Notes: a model not told the origin generated them from the letters alone. A stretch of DNA of 64,000 bases from Colwellia sp. (GCA_020630795.1 JAHDIK010000001.1:85022-149021); one strand, 5' to 3'; positions 45,845 to 55,232 are shown, counted from the stretch's first letter. Made by a program: numbers and translations.

Positions 45845-45876
45845 AACGAGTAGCACAGCGATTGTGTTACTCGTTT
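45845..45876. terminator. Terminator between converging peptidase and HD-GYP genes
   Basis: AACGAGTAGCACA (45845-45857) pairs with TGTGTTACTCGTT (45863-45875) with one mismatch-like G-T pair. The T tract is short. Confidence 0.6.
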
Positions 45877-45879
45877 GGT

Positions 45880-47058
45880 TTAACCTTCCATTAATAGAAA
45901 CTCGATAATTTTATTCATATCAAGATTGAAATCATCAGGTTTTACACCCTTTACAATAAAGTCTTCTTCGTCAGACAAATCAATGTCTTGGCTTTCTTCG
46001 TAGTGTTTTTCTTCAGCGTTATAGAACGAACGAACAATAGGGTTTACGGGATCGTGGCTGTTTTTACTTTCCACAATAGCTAGTTTATTCGAGCTTAACT
46101 CTACTAGTGTACCTACAGGATAAACTCCCATACACTTGATAAATTGGTCTACCAAGGTTGCATCTAAGTGATTGTTTTCAGCAAGTGATCTTAAAATACT
46201 AAACGATTTTATATGGCTAAAGCCTTCTTTATAGCAACGGTTAGCCGTTAGCGCGTCAAACACATCACAGATTGCGATCATTCTGCCATATTTAGAAATG
46301 TCTTCCCCTTTAACATTGAAGGGGTAGCCTTTTCCATCTAACTTCTCATGATGTAATGCAGCAACTTCGAGGCTCAGCGCTGGTATCTCAGGTGTTCTCT
46401 TAATGATGTCTATTGAATGATTAACGTGAGATTTCATAATGGTAAATTCTTCTTCGGTGAGTTTACCTGGCTTATTCAAAATCTCTGGCGGTATCATGAT
46501 TTTTCCAACGTCGTGGAGAAAAGCACCTAACGATAATTCTTGAATGATTGACTTATCAATTTTTAAGAAACGCGCAAATATTGTCATTAGTACAGACACA
46601 GAAACAGAGTGTTCTAATAAATACTCGTCTTTATTTCTTATATTAATAACACAGGCTAGCGCATCAGAATTATCAAATATCGTGTCGATAGTTTTATCAG
46701 TAATATCAAGAACAGGGCTTAAATCAAGCGGTAATCCGTGTTGAGCATCTGAAAACACTTTTTGCTGTATTTGCTTTGATTGGCTAAATAATTCTTTCGC
46801 TTGTTTAAGGTTTTCAATAACTTCTTGTTTATTTTTCGATGGTTTCGAAGGTTTTGGAACCTGCGAAGTACTTTCTTCAATAAGGGTTTTAGATGTATCG
46901 ATTGAAACGGAAATAACACCTTTTGTTTTTAGGTTATTGATAACGTTAATTGATTTTATATGACCAGCATTAGTCAACTTAAAAGTACCGTGTTGCTCGT
47001 TAATGTCTACAACAAAGTGACCTACTTTTAGTTCAGATATTGGGGTGCTAACAATCAT
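45880..47058 (-). CDS. HD-GYP cyclic di-GMP phosphodiesterase
   Basis: The product has 392 residues. The N-terminus (about 1-60) is a DUF3391-type small domain (ISELKVGHFVVDINEQHG). The HD-GYP domain follows with EHSVSVSV, the metal-binding FLHDVGK, HHEKLDGKGYP and DVFDALTANRCY. All catalytic residues are present, so it should cleave cyclic di-GMP. An acidic extension of about 60 residues ends the protein. It lies 59 bases downstream of the GGDEF gene on the same strand, so the two enzymes probably form one unit. Confidence 0.9.
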   Translation of the reverse strand: MIVSTPISELKVGHFVVDINEQHGTFKLTNAGHIKSINVINNLKTKGVISVSIDTSKTLIEESTSQVPKPSKPSKNKQEVIENLKQAKELFSQSKQIQQKVFSDAQHGLPLDLSPVLDITDKTIDTIFDNSDALACVINIRNKDEYLLEHSVSVSVLMTIFARFLKIDKSIIQELSLGAFLHDVGKIMIPPEILNKPGKLTEEEFTIMKSHVNHSIDIIKRTPEIPALSLEVAALHHEKLDGKGYPFNVKGEDISKYGRMIAICDVFDALTANRCYKEGFSHIKSFSILRSLAENNHLDATLVDQFIKCMGVYPVGTLVELSSNKLAIVESKNSHDPVNPIVRSFYNAEEKHYEESQDIDLSDEEDFIVKGVKPDDFNLDMNKIIEFLLMEG

Positions 47059-47117
47059 TGTTATTAAACTCTATTCCTATAAGTCAACAGGGATCTACTT
47101 ACCATTAATAATAGACC

Positions 47118-48140
47118 CTAAACTGTTTGATTTTGATATTCTGCAAGCTTTTTATTCATATAAAGCTGTTGATCAGCTTTTTTTAGTAAATCGTTCATGC
47201 TGAGCATGCCGTCACTTACTGCTACCCCACAACTAATAGTAATAGGTAGCGACTTATTTTCGTATTGCATTGGGTTGTCAACAAAGTGCTGACAAAGTCT
47301 TCTAGATGCGGCAAGTGCTTCTTCGTAATTTTGGCTTGCTAACGTAACCACGAATTCGTCGCCAGCATATCTAAAGCATTTATCGTTTTCACGAATTAAA
47401 TCTTTCAAGGTTTGGGCAACATATACTAAGACTTGGTCGCCACAATCATGACCGTATGTGTCGTTAATCGCTTTGAATTTATTACAGTCTATAAATAATA
47501 GCGCAAAAGAAACCCCATAACGCTTATGCCTGATCATTTCTTCTGCGATAGACGCTTCCATTAATCGTCTATTCGGTACACCCGTAAGCCTGTCGTAGTT
47601 CGCGATATATTCTAATTGTTCTCGTGCTAATACGTTAGATAAACATAAACTGACTTTTACTGCCAACTGCTCTAAATGAAAAGTACCTAAACTCGGAGTA
47701 AATCGTGTTTTATCGTTATCTGTAAATAACAAACTACCGAAGAGTTTATTTTCTAAAATTAACGGCGTTAGTGCGAAAGATTGCGCGTTACCAAATAAAG
47801 ATTCAGGAAGTGTTGATGTTAAATCTTTAATATTATCAGTTAAGTAAGGTTTATTATCTAAATGAAACTTCTTGAGCTGCTTATGTGAAATACTGCTGGT
47901 ATTTTGCTGGTACCAGTAAGATTTAATATTCTCATTAATGAGAAACGAAATAGGTGTTGGGTTGACCAATAATAAGCGAATATCAGTTAAGTTAAATTTT
48001 GTTTTAATGGAATTTAGTAGCTTTTGTAATAATTCATCACTTGAATTACACGCTAAAACTTCTGTTTCAATTTCAAACAACTTTTTTGCAATTGATTCAT
48101 TTGCTTTAGAATTTTTTATTAATTGGTCTAATTCCGACAT
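47118..48140 (-). CDS. GAF-like plus GGDEF diguanylate cyclase
   Basis: The product has 340 residues. The first 170 residues look like a GAF/DUF484-type sensor with a helical start (SFALTPLILENKLFGSLLFT). The GGDEF domain has YDRLTGVPNRRL, LLFIDCNKFKAINDTYGHD, CGDQVL, and the active site FRYAGDEFVV, an AGDEF variant that is usually active. An RxxD inhibitory site (REND) lies five residues before it, so cyclic di-GMP should limit its own production. No membrane segment is visible. Confidence 0.9.
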   Translation of the reverse strand: MSELDQLIKNSKANESIAKKLFEIETEVLACNSSDELLQKLLNSIKTKFNLTDIRLLLVNPTPISFLINENIKSYWYQQNTSSISHKQLKKFHLDNKPYLTDNIKDLTSTLPESLFGNAQSFALTPLILENKLFGSLLFTDNDKTRFTPSLGTFHLEQLAVKVSLCLSNVLAREQLEYIANYDRLTGVPNRRLMEASIAEEMIRHKRYGVSFALLFIDCNKFKAINDTYGHDCGDQVLVYVAQTLKDLIRENDKCFRYAGDEFVVTLASQNYEEALAASRRLCQHFVDNPMQYENKSLPITISCGVAVSDGMLSMNDLLKKADQQLYMNKKLAEYQNQTV

Positions 48141-48263
48141 TATTAACTCTACTTTTAGATCAAACCTACGGCAATGTTATATGAACTCTGCGATTGTGCA
48201 AGTACTCTAACGATGTTTCATGGTATTAAAATTGCTTTATAATTTGTAGTGTAAATGGCGTAT

Positions 48264-48290
48264 TAATCTTTTAATTAATGATGCCGATAT
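48264..48290 (+). promoter_or_regulatory. Sigma-28 (FliA)-like promoter for motX
   Basis: TAATCTTT (48264-48271), 11 bases, then GCCGATAT (48283-48290) match the FliA consensus TAAAGTTT-N11-GCCGATAA in 6 of 8 and 7 of 8 positions. The motX ATG is 40 bases downstream. Late flagellar genes including motX are FliA-dependent in polar-flagellated relatives. Confidence 0.75.
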
Positions 48291-48330
48291 AACATAGTAA
48301 TAGCATTTTCGCGTTTTTACAGGTTTGAAT

Positions 48331-48942
48331 ATGAAATTTTTTTTATGGGTTCTCTTTTTATCAATTTCCTTGTCAGCTAAATCAGCTGAACTTACCGCCG
48401 TACAAATTTATACTGACAATGAATTGTTAGACTTAATAAAAGAAAATAAGCATTTAGACCGAGTTGTACTTGATGAATGTCAGCTTGTTCAAGATATTGA
48501 AGCCAGAGCGGTTAAATCTAAAATGCCTTCTTATCAGTTTTTGTGGGGAGATATGTTGGCGTATGGTGTATGCGTTAAAAAGGATATAGAGCTAGGGCTT
48601 TATTATATGCGTGAATCTGCTGGTCAAGGATTGGCTGAAGGGCTAGAGCAAATAGGGCGCTACTACCATATTGGTAAATTTATGCAGGTTGATATGGATA
48701 AAGCGATACTTTTCCTAAAAGAAGCGGCAACACTGAAAAGTTTAAAAGCGCAAATTAGGTTAGCTCAAATTTATAACAAAGGCTTTGGTAGCCCATTAGA
48801 CTACCCTGCATTGTATTCTCAACTGCATCATGCGGTAACGGATGATAAAAAAACACATAAGCAAATTGCTATGTTACTAACAAAGCTTGCCGATAAAATG
48901 CCGGAGCGTGTTGTAAATGCGGCAAAAGTTACCGAATACTAA
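48331..48942 (+). CDS. motX: Sodium-driven polar flagellar motor protein MotX
   Basis: MotX forms the periplasmic T-ring with MotY and holds the PomAB stators of the sodium motor. I start it at ATG 48331 with AGG 7 bases upstream, giving 203 residues with a signal peptide. The match to Vibrio MotX runs the whole length: DECQLVQDIEARA, YQFLWGDMLAYGVCV, ELGLYYMRESA, LEQIGRYY, and YGSPLDY-like FGSPLDYPALY. The Sel1 repeats are typical. It precedes rnr, as in Vibrio. No other flagellar gene is in the window. Confidence 0.92.
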   Translation: MKFFLWVLFLSISLSAKSAELTAVQIYTDNELLDLIKENKHLDRVVLDECQLVQDIEARAVKSKMPSYQFLWGDMLAYGVCVKKDIELGLYYMRESAGQGLAEGLEQIGRYYHIGKFMQVDMDKAILFLKEAATLKSLKAQIRLAQIYNKGFGSPLDYPALYSQLHHAVTDDKKTHKQIAMLLTKLADKMPERVVNAAKVTEY

Positions 48943-49022
48943 GCCTGTAGATACTTGGCTTCTTAATTCGCATCTTCAAGGCATTAGCGTATAATAATAA
49001 AAAAGTTTAATGAACTAATGCC

Positions 49023-51389
49023 GTGACCATAAAAGATCCCCATTCAGCACGTGAAGCTGAAAAATACGAAAAACCAGTGGCGAGTAGAGAGCTGATTCTA
49101 TCAGTAATTCAAGATGCTCCCATTCCTCCTACCTTTAATAAACTCCTAAAAACTTTTAATTACACCGATGAAAATCATAAAGTTGGTTTAAAGCGTCGTT
49201 TAAGAGCGATGGAAAATAGTGGGCAAATTATTTTTAACAAATTTAAACAGTACGCCATTACACCTAAAAATAGTGTGTTAATCGGTAAAGTAAGTGGGCA
49301 TCGCGATGGTTACGGTTTTTTCACACCAGACGTAAAGCCAGGAGAAAAACCGGGTAAAGATTTCTTTATTTCTTCACATGAAATGAAACGTGTTATTCAT
49401 GGTGATGTTGTTGAAGCTATTCTTGTTGATAGAACGGATAGAAAAGGCCGGAAAGAAGTTAAAATTTTAGATGTTATTGAACCGAGAAAGTCAGGTGTAG
49501 TTGGCCGCTTTTTCGTTGAACATCATATCGCATACGTAGTGCCTGACGATGCGAGAATCAAAATGGATATTTTGATTAAGCCAGATGAAAAAATGGGAGC
49601 AAGGCAAGGTCAAGTTGTTGTTGTAGAAGTTATTCAAAGACCTTCAAAACGCGCAAATGCAGTAGGTAAGGTGGTTGAAGTATTAGGTGAGCACTTAGCA
49701 CCCGGTATGGAAATAGAAATTGCTTTACGAGAGCATGATTTACCTCATCAATTTTCAGAAGCCGTTATTGAAGAAGTTAGCGTGCTCGCAGATGAAGTGG
49801 AAGAAGCACCAAAACAATGCCGTAAAGATTTACGTGATCTGCCATTAGTAACAATTGATGGTGAAGACGCTAGAGATTTTGATGACGCTGTATATTGTAA
49901 ACCTAAGGCAGAAGGTGGTTGGACATTATGGGTTGCCATCGCTGACGTAAGCTACTACGTTCGAGACAAAACAGCACTTGATGATGAAGCTATTTCTCGA
50001 GGAAATTCGGTTTATTTCCCAAGCCAAGTTATTCCAATGCTGCCTGAAAAGCTGTCAAACGGTTTGTGTTCACTTAACCCTGATGTTGACCGATTATGTA
50101 TGGTGTGTGAAATTTCGATTAACGCTGCAGGTGAAATGGTAGATTCAACCTTCTATTCTGCGGTTATGCGTTCTCATGCTCGTTTTACATATACTAAAGT
50201 TGCTGCGATTCTAGATGGCGACGAAGCATTAAAAGCAGAATATTCGACTTTAGTGCCTGATCTAGAAAACTTAAACACAATGTACCACGCACTCTCTGAT
50301 GCACGTCTTAAGCGTGGTGCTATTGCGTTTGAAACCCAAGAATCTAAGTTTATTTTTAATGAAAATAAAAAAATAGAATCTATTGAACCACTTGTGAGAA
50401 ACGACGCGCATAAAATTATTGAAGAATGTATGATTTTAGCTAATGTCGCTACTGCTAAATTTATTGAAAAGCACAACGCACAAGGTTTATTTAGAGTACA
50501 CGATAAGCCAAGTGGCGATAAATATAATAACTTTATTACCTATATTCGAGAGCTGGGGATTGCTGCCCCTTCAACTGAAGAGCCAGAGCCGAAAGATTAC
50601 GGGAACATACTTAAAAGTATCGACGGTCGACCTGACTATGAATTGATTCAAACCATGTTGCTACGTTCGATGAAACAAGCGGTTTATCAAAACGACAATT
50701 TAGGCCACTTTGGTTTGGCGCTAGAGTCGTATAGTCATTTTACCTCTCCAATTCGACGTTATCCTGATCTGGTTGTTCATCGTGTTATTAAATCTATTCT
50801 TGAAAAACAAGAAGATCAGAACAATTTAAGCGGAGCAAACGACGGTGCGCTTTCATATACACCTGAAGCGGTGATTGAGCTTGGCGAGCATTGCTCTATG
50901 ACCGAGCGTCGTGCAGATGATGCCACCCGAGATGTTGCAGATTGGCTCAAATGTGAATTTATGCAGGACCATATCGGTGACACATTCAGCGGCGTTATTT
51001 CAACAGTAACTAACTTTGGTTTATTTGTTCGTTTAGCTGATTTACATATTGAGGGTTTGATACACATAACATCGTTAGGGCGAGATTATTATCATTATGA
51101 CGATGTAAGAATGTGTCTGTCGGGCGAAAATACAGGTAAAAAATACTGTGTTGGCGATGTAGTTGAAGTGAAAGTTGCTGCGGTTAATTTAGATGAAAAG
51201 AAAATTGATTTAGTGCTTGAAGGAACTCTGATTGAAGCCCAAGGGCATAAACCAAAATCAGACAAAGGTTTTAAAAAGAAAAGCGCCAAACCTAGAGACA
51301 AGCGTAAATCTTCAAAGCATGCGAAGAAAAAAAGCAGTAAAAAATCTCGTCCGGGTAAAAACGCTCGTTCAAAAGCGAAAAAGAAGTAA
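49023..51389 (+). CDS. rnr: Ribonuclease R
   Basis: RNase R degrades structured RNA from the 3' end. The product has 788 residues from GTG 49023, where the N-terminus (SAREAEKYEKPVASRE) aligns with that of E. coli. Two cold-shock domains (GYGFFTPD) are followed by the RNB domain with LVTIDGEDARDFDDAV holding the metal Asp residues, a C-terminal S1 domain (FSGVISTVTNFGLFVRL) and a Lys-rich tail of about 40 residues. It is followed after 7 bases by rlmB. Confidence 0.95.
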   Translation: MTIKDPHSAREAEKYEKPVASRELILSVIQDAPIPPTFNKLLKTFNYTDENHKVGLKRRLRAMENSGQIIFNKFKQYAITPKNSVLIGKVSGHRDGYGFFTPDVKPGEKPGKDFFISSHEMKRVIHGDVVEAILVDRTDRKGRKEVKILDVIEPRKSGVVGRFFVEHHIAYVVPDDARIKMDILIKPDEKMGARQGQVVVVEVIQRPSKRANAVGKVVEVLGEHLAPGMEIEIALREHDLPHQFSEAVIEEVSVLADEVEEAPKQCRKDLRDLPLVTIDGEDARDFDDAVYCKPKAEGGWTLWVAIADVSYYVRDKTALDDEAISRGNSVYFPSQVIPMLPEKLSNGLCSLNPDVDRLCMVCEISINAAGEMVDSTFYSAVMRSHARFTYTKVAAILDGDEALKAEYSTLVPDLENLNTMYHALSDARLKRGAIAFETQESKFIFNENKKIESIEPLVRNDAHKIIEECMILANVATAKFIEKHNAQGLFRVHDKPSGDKYNNFITYIRELGIAAPSTEEPEPKDYGNILKSIDGRPDYELIQTMLLRSMKQAVYQNDNLGHFGLALESYSHFTSPIRRYPDLVVHRVIKSILEKQEDQNNLSGANDGALSYTPEAVIELGEHCSMTERRADDATRDVADWLKCEFMQDHIGDTFSGVISTVTNFGLFVRLADLHIEGLIHITSLGRDYYHYDDVRMCLSGENTGKKYCVGDVVEVKVAAVNLDEKKIDLVLEGTLIEAQGHKPKSDKGFKKKSAKPRDKRKSSKHAKKKSSKKSRPGKNARSKAKKK

Positions 51390-51396
51390 GTAGATT

Positions 51397-52152
51397 ATGG
51401 CAAAGCAAGACGAAATAGTATTTGGAATACATGCAATTAACTCAATGCTAAAAAGAGCACCTGAGTTATTTATGGAATTATGGTTTTTAAAAGGACGTGA
51501 AGACGATCGCCTAAAGCCTATTATTAACCTCGCGAGAAAGTACGGGATTCCAACCCAACTCGTTAATAGAAAAGTATTAGATGACAAAAGCGACGGTGAG
51601 CAACACCAAGGTGTATTAGCACGCGTAAAACCTGGCAAGATTTATACAGAGTCTGATCTCGATGACATTGTTGCAGCAGCAGAAAGAAAGTCTGAAGCAC
51701 CTTTCTTTTTAATACTTGATGGAGTGACAGACCCACACAATTTAGGAGCTTGTTTACGTAATGCAGACGCAGCTGGCGTTCACGCAATCGTTGTACCTAA
51801 AGACAATGCTGCTCGTATAACAGCAACGGTCCGTAAAGTAGCCGTTGGAGCTGCTGATACAGTACCCCTTGTACAAGTTACCAACTTGTCGAGAACAATG
51901 AAGCAACTGCAAGAATTAGGTGTGTGGATTGTTGGAACCGCAGGTGAAACCGATAAATGCTTATACGATGTTAAGCTTGAAGGGCCAATGGCTTTAGTGA
52001 TGGGGGCTGAAGGAAAAGGCATGCGCCGTTTAACTCGTGAAAACTGTGACGATATTGTTAAACTTCCTATGGCTGGTAGTGTTTCAAGTTTAAATGTGTC
52101 TGTAGCCACTGGTATTTGTTTATTTGAAATCGTACGCCAACGTATTAAGTAG
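51397..52152 (+). CDS. rlmB: 23S rRNA 2'-O-methyltransferase for G2251
   Basis: This SPOUT enzyme methylates G2251 in the peptidyl-transferase P loop. The product has 251 residues. An N-terminal RNA-binding domain ([12 protein letters not shown]) is followed by the SPOUT motifs [30 protein letters not shown] and [18 protein letters not shown]. It is co-transcribed with rnr, as in many gammaproteobacteria. Confidence 0.96.
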   Translation: MAKQDEIVFGIHAINSMLKRAPELFMELWFLKGREDDRLKPIINLARKYGIPTQLVNRKVLDDKSDGEQHQGVLARVKPGKIYTESDLDDIVAAAERKSEAPFFLILDGVTDPHNLGACLRNADAAGVHAIVVPKDNAARITATVRKVAVGAADTVPLVQVTNLSRTMKQLQELGVWIVGTAGETDKCLYDVKLEGPMALVMGAEGKGMRRLTRENCDDIVKLPMAGSVSSLNVSVATGICLFEIVRQRIK

Positions 52153-52195
52153 CTTTAATCAAAATCATTAACTTATAATATTTATAACATGGATA

Positions 52196-52232
52196 AAGGA
52201 GGTGATTAGTGCCTCCTAATAACTGGATTTAG
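52196..52232 (+). promoter_or_regulatory. Perfect Shine-Dalgarno in a hairpin with a seven-codon leader ORF
   Basis: AAGGAGGTGAT (52196-52206) complements the 3' end of 16S rRNA over 11 bases. GTG at 52209 is six bases after GGAGG and opens a seven-codon ORF (VPPNNWI) ending TAG at 52230. AGGAGG (52197-52202) can also pair with CCTCCT (52212-52217), which would hide the site. The next gene starts at TTG 52235. Confidence 0.6.
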
Positions 52233-52234
52233 TT

Positions 52235-53644
52235 TTGAATTTACCTCGTATATTTTCCCCGTTTATATTTTTACTTCTCTTTTTGGTCAATCACGCAAAC
52301 GCTTTAGATGCAGGAGAGCATGCTGTTATCGGTAATATTGCGTATCAGCAAACTAATGAATTTTTTGCTGCTGAAATTAAAAACCTTGAAGCAGATATTC
52401 ATTTTACATACGGAGAGTTGATAGCAATGTCGGCAGACATGTATGTGAGTGTAGAAGAAATAGCGTTAGATGATCCCGGTGTTTTAAATGGTTTTTTTAA
52501 TCGCAATAGAGCGAGTTTAAAAAAGTGCATAAACAAAGAAATTGAAGCGATTAAAAGCAGTAAATATTATGAAGGCTGTGACGACTTAGAGTTTGCCAAA
52601 AAGAAATTACACTACGTAACATTAGCTCATGATAATTATAAGCATTTTGCATGGCACAATATTAAAAGCTACATTGAATTGCACGACAAAGCGTTATGGT
52701 TTGCAAACTTAGCTTACTTAAAGTGTACGCCTCAAGAAGTAAAACAAAATAAAAGTGTTTGTGAAGCTAAAAAAGAAGAATTAAAAACCTTAGTTCAAGC
52801 GTCAGATTACCGTGAAAAACAAAAATCGAAATATAGGCGTTTTCCTAAACTCTTTCCTCGTAAACGATTTACAAAAAAATACCTCATTAAGATGCCAAAA
52901 GAAAAAATGATCCGCCTAGCATTATTTACTAATGCCTATGCAGATCATTACCTTACTGATGCTTTTTCAGCAGGACATTTAAGAGTACCACGCTCACAAG
53001 TCGATAGTTTTGTTGAAAACTATGAGAAGGGTCATAAAAAGCAAAAAGATAAGCGTAAAAAGGGAAGCTCGGTATCTGGGGCGCTAACTCAGTACTTACA
53101 TAATCTAGACGGAAGTTTAACGGGTATTGAAGTGAAAAATAGCTTGGGAGACTCTTTTGTTATTAGAAGCGATAAGCAGTTGTTTAGTAAACCCAATAGC
53201 TTAGAGTTGTCTGGCGTGGTAGAGCAAAATAGTCAGCTTATACAGCCTATTTTAGCCACTAAATTGTCGTTAAAAGAAGTTTTTACGGTGGTTAAAGAGG
53301 GTATCAGTGCTGGTCCAAAAGATGTTTATGGAGCATTACAATATGTACCGTTTGTTAAAAAACCTAAAACAGACAGCTTAGCATTACGCGTAGAAAAGCA
53401 TATCGAAAAGCATGGGTCAGTAAAAAAAGCGATAAAGAGCATGTCGTCTGAAATGCAATTAGTCTATCGCGGCAACATGATGGTTCATGATATTTCTTAC
53501 AAAGAATATTTTGGTAAATTTGTTTCTGAAATTCCAAGCATGATGGAAAACTTGAGGTTGCAAATTAAAGAAGAGTCGAATAATAGCGATATTAAAAAAC
53601 GCATCCCGAGCCAGTTAATGTCGGCTTTATTGAAGTTAAATTAG
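52235..53644 (+). CDS. Exported phospholipase C/P1 nuclease-like protein
   Basis: The product has 469 residues, read from TTG 52235, the only start before the signal peptide (FLLLFLVNHANA). The mature protein begins LDAGEHAVIGN with an early Asp and His, has HDNYKHFAWHN and NAYADHYLTDAFSAGHLRVPR. His and Asp in these motifs resemble the zinc sites of the phospholipase C/P1 nuclease fold. The middle and C-terminus are basic and unfamiliar. Substrate and location outside the inner membrane are inferred. The start has a poor ribosome site of its own, and the leader in front may couple its translation. Confidence 0.65.
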   Translation: MNLPRIFSPFIFLLLFLVNHANALDAGEHAVIGNIAYQQTNEFFAAEIKNLEADIHFTYGELIAMSADMYVSVEEIALDDPGVLNGFFNRNRASLKKCINKEIEAIKSSKYYEGCDDLEFAKKKLHYVTLAHDNYKHFAWHNIKSYIELHDKALWFANLAYLKCTPQEVKQNKSVCEAKKEELKTLVQASDYREKQKSKYRRFPKLFPRKRFTKKYLIKMPKEKMIRLALFTNAYADHYLTDAFSAGHLRVPRSQVDSFVENYEKGHKKQKDKRKKGSSVSGALTQYLHNLDGSLTGIEVKNSLGDSFVIRSDKQLFSKPNSLELSGVVEQNSQLIQPILATKLSLKEVFTVVKEGISAGPKDVYGALQYVPFVKKPKTDSLALRVEKHIEKHGSVKKAIKSMSSEMQLVYRGNMMVHDISYKEYFGKFVSEIPSMMENLRLQIKEESNNSDIKKRIPSQLMSALLKLN

Positions 53645-53750
53645 CCTATTACTACTTACATTTGTTTTTCGTTGCTTTTTGTGAGCATTTTACCTACAAT
53701 ACGCGACCTTAATTCAGCCTGAACTTTTTTTGTTCCTTGCCTCAATACTG

Positions 53751-53796
53751 GTGTTGGCTGAGCCAGGTAAGAGGCTACAACCGTAGGGAGCTCGTA
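53751..53796 (+). promoter_or_regulatory. Candidate S6:S18 autoregulatory leader of rpsF
   Basis: Just before the ATG are two small hairpins: TGGCTGAGCCA (53755-53765) and CTAC-AACC-GTAG (53775-53786). The second carries a CCG (53781-53783), flanked by GAG and CTC, and the ribosome site AGGGAG lies in its right arm. The S6:S18 complex is known to bind a CCG-bearing hairpin in rpsF leaders of many bacteria. The match here is by eye only. Confidence 0.4.
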
Positions 53797-54195
53797 ATGC
53801 GTCATTACGAAATCGTATTTATGGTTCACCCTGATCAGAGTGAACAAGTACCTGGAATGATCCAGCGTTATACTGACTTGATCAATGCTGCTGAAGGCAA
53901 AATCCACCGTCTTGAAGACTGGGGCCGTCGTCAATTAGCATACCCAATCAATAAACTACATAAAGCACACTATGTTTTAATTAACATTGAAGCGCCTCAA
54001 TCAGTTATTGATGAATTAGAAACTTCTTTCCGTTATAACGACGTTGTTATTCGTAACATGATCATGCGCACTAAAGGCGCGGTAACTGAAGCATCAGCAA
54101 TGGCTGCAGCTAAAGAAGACCGTCGTGAAGTTAAGAAAGATGTTGCTGAAGAAGCGCCAAAAGCTACTACTGAAGAAGCTGCTGGCGAAGAATAA
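53797..54195 (+). CDS. rpsF: 30S ribosomal protein S6
   Basis: S6 pairs with S18 on the platform of the 30S subunit. I start it at ATG 53797, giving [14 protein letters not shown] as in the family; the frame is open to 53737. Visible are [12 protein letters not shown] and [15 protein letters not shown]. The length is 132 residues with an acidic Ala/Glu tail of about 30. First in rpsF-priB-rpsR-rplI. Confidence 0.97.
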   Translation: MRHYEIVFMVHPDQSEQVPGMIQRYTDLINAAEGKIHRLEDWGRRQLAYPINKLHKAHYVLINIEAPQSVIDELETSFRYNDVVIRNMIMRTKGAVTEASAMAAAKEDRREVKKDVAEEAPKATTEEAAGEE

Positions 54196-54201
54196 GTAAC
54201 G

Positions 54202-54522
54202 GTGACTGTCTCTTTTGAAGAGAATAAGCTTGTGTTGGTAGGCGAGGTTGTTAAGAAACCTAAAGTATCAACAAGCCCTGCGGGTATTCAACATTTTCAA
54301 TTTTCGATCGACCATAGGTCAACGCAATTTGAAGCTGGCATGAGCAGACAAACGTTTGTTCGAATACAGGTAGTTGCAACAGGTGATGTGTCACAACACT
54401 TAACTCGTGAGTTAACTGCGGGCTGTAATGTAAAAGTGAGTGGTTTTTTAAACCGCCATGAGTCTAGAACGGGTAATCCGCTTTTAGTATTACATGCTCA
54501 ACAGATTGAAATGATTAATTAG
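54202..54522 (+). CDS. priB: Primosomal replication protein N
   Basis: PriB is an OB-fold single-strand DNA-binding protein that helps PriA restart replication forks. The product has 106 residues from GTG 54202, 6 bases after rpsF. Visible are LVLVGEVVKKPK, GIQHFQFSIDHRS, FVRIQVVATGD and VKVSGFLNRHESR. It lies between rpsF and rpsR, its usual place. Confidence 0.92.
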   Translation: MTVSFEENKLVLVGEVVKKPKVSTSPAGIQHFQFSIDHRSTQFEAGMSRQTFVRIQVVATGDVSQHLTRELTAGCNVKVSGFLNRHESRTGNPLLVLHAQQIEMIN

Positions 54523-54531
54523 GAGAAATCC

Positions 54532-54759
54532 ATGTCTCGTTTTTTTAGACGTCGTAAGTTCTGCCGTTTTACAGCAGAAGGTGCTAGCTCTATCGATTAT
54601 AAAGATATCGCTACACTAAAAAACTATATCACTGAAAGTGGTAAAATTGTTCCTAGCCGTATTACTGGTACAGCTGCTAAATATCAACGTCAACTTGGTC
54701 GTGCGATCAAGCGTGCTCGTTACTTAGCATTATTACCATATACTGATTTACATAAGTAA
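54532..54759 (+). CDS. rpsR: 30S ribosomal protein S18
   Basis: S18 is the S6 partner on the 30S platform. The product has 75 residues. [25 protein letters not shown], and [18 protein letters not shown] with the terminal [14 protein letters not shown] are complete. AGGAG lies 7 bases upstream. Confidence 0.98.
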   Translation: MSRFFRRRKFCRFTAEGASSIDYKDIATLKNYITESGKIVPSRITGTAAKYQRQLGRAIKRARYLALLPYTDLHK

Positions 54760-54779
54760 CCTAATAAGGGGTTTTGAAA

Positions 54780-55232
54780 ATGGAAGTAATTCTTCTTGAT
54801 AAAATCGCCAAATTAGGCGGCCTTGGTGACAAGGTGTCAGTTAAATCTGGCTACGCACGTAACTACTTACTACCTAAAGGTAAGGCAGTTTTCGCTTCAG
54901 CAGCAAACGTAGAGCACTTTGAAGCTCGTCGTGCTGAATTAGAAGCTAAACTTGCTGAAACTCTTGCAGCAGCAGAAGCTCGTGCAGCTAAGCTTGTTGA
55001 ATTAGGTGAAGTAACTATCGCATCAAAAGCTGGTGACGAAGGTAAGTTATTTGGTTCAATTGGTACTCGTGACATCGCTGATGCGATCACTGAAGCTGGC
55101 GTTGAAGTTGCTAAGTCTGAAGTGCGTTTACCATTAGGAACTATTCGCGAAACTGGTGAATTCGATATCGCAATTCACTTACACAACGACGTTGATACAA
55201 GCGTTAAAGTTGTTGTAATCGCAGAAGCATAA
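54780..55232 (+). CDS. rplI: 50S ribosomal protein L9
   Basis: L9 binds 23S rRNA near L1. I start it at ATG 54780, giving [13 protein letters not shown] as in the family (150 residues); the TTG at 54774 is upstream in frame. [21 protein letters not shown], the long helix, and [14 protein letters not shown] are complete. It ends the operon with a strong terminator. Confidence 0.97.
   Translation: MEVILLDKIAKLGGLGDKVSVKSGYARNYLLPKGKAVFASAANVEHFEARRAELEAKLAETLAAAEARAAKLVELGEVTIASKAGDEGKLFGSIGTRDIADAITEAGVEVAKSEVRLPLGTIRETGEFDIAIHLHNDVDTSVKVVVIAEA

Noticed and set aside
49018-49026. Two-codon ORF ATG-CCG-TGA overlapping the rnr GTG start
   Set aside because: No ribosome site is seen and such a short overlap can arise by chance; the GTG start is supported by the protein alignment.
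53656-53934. Minus-strand open frame across the rpsF leader
   Set aside because: It overlaps rpsF and its leader and shows no family features.
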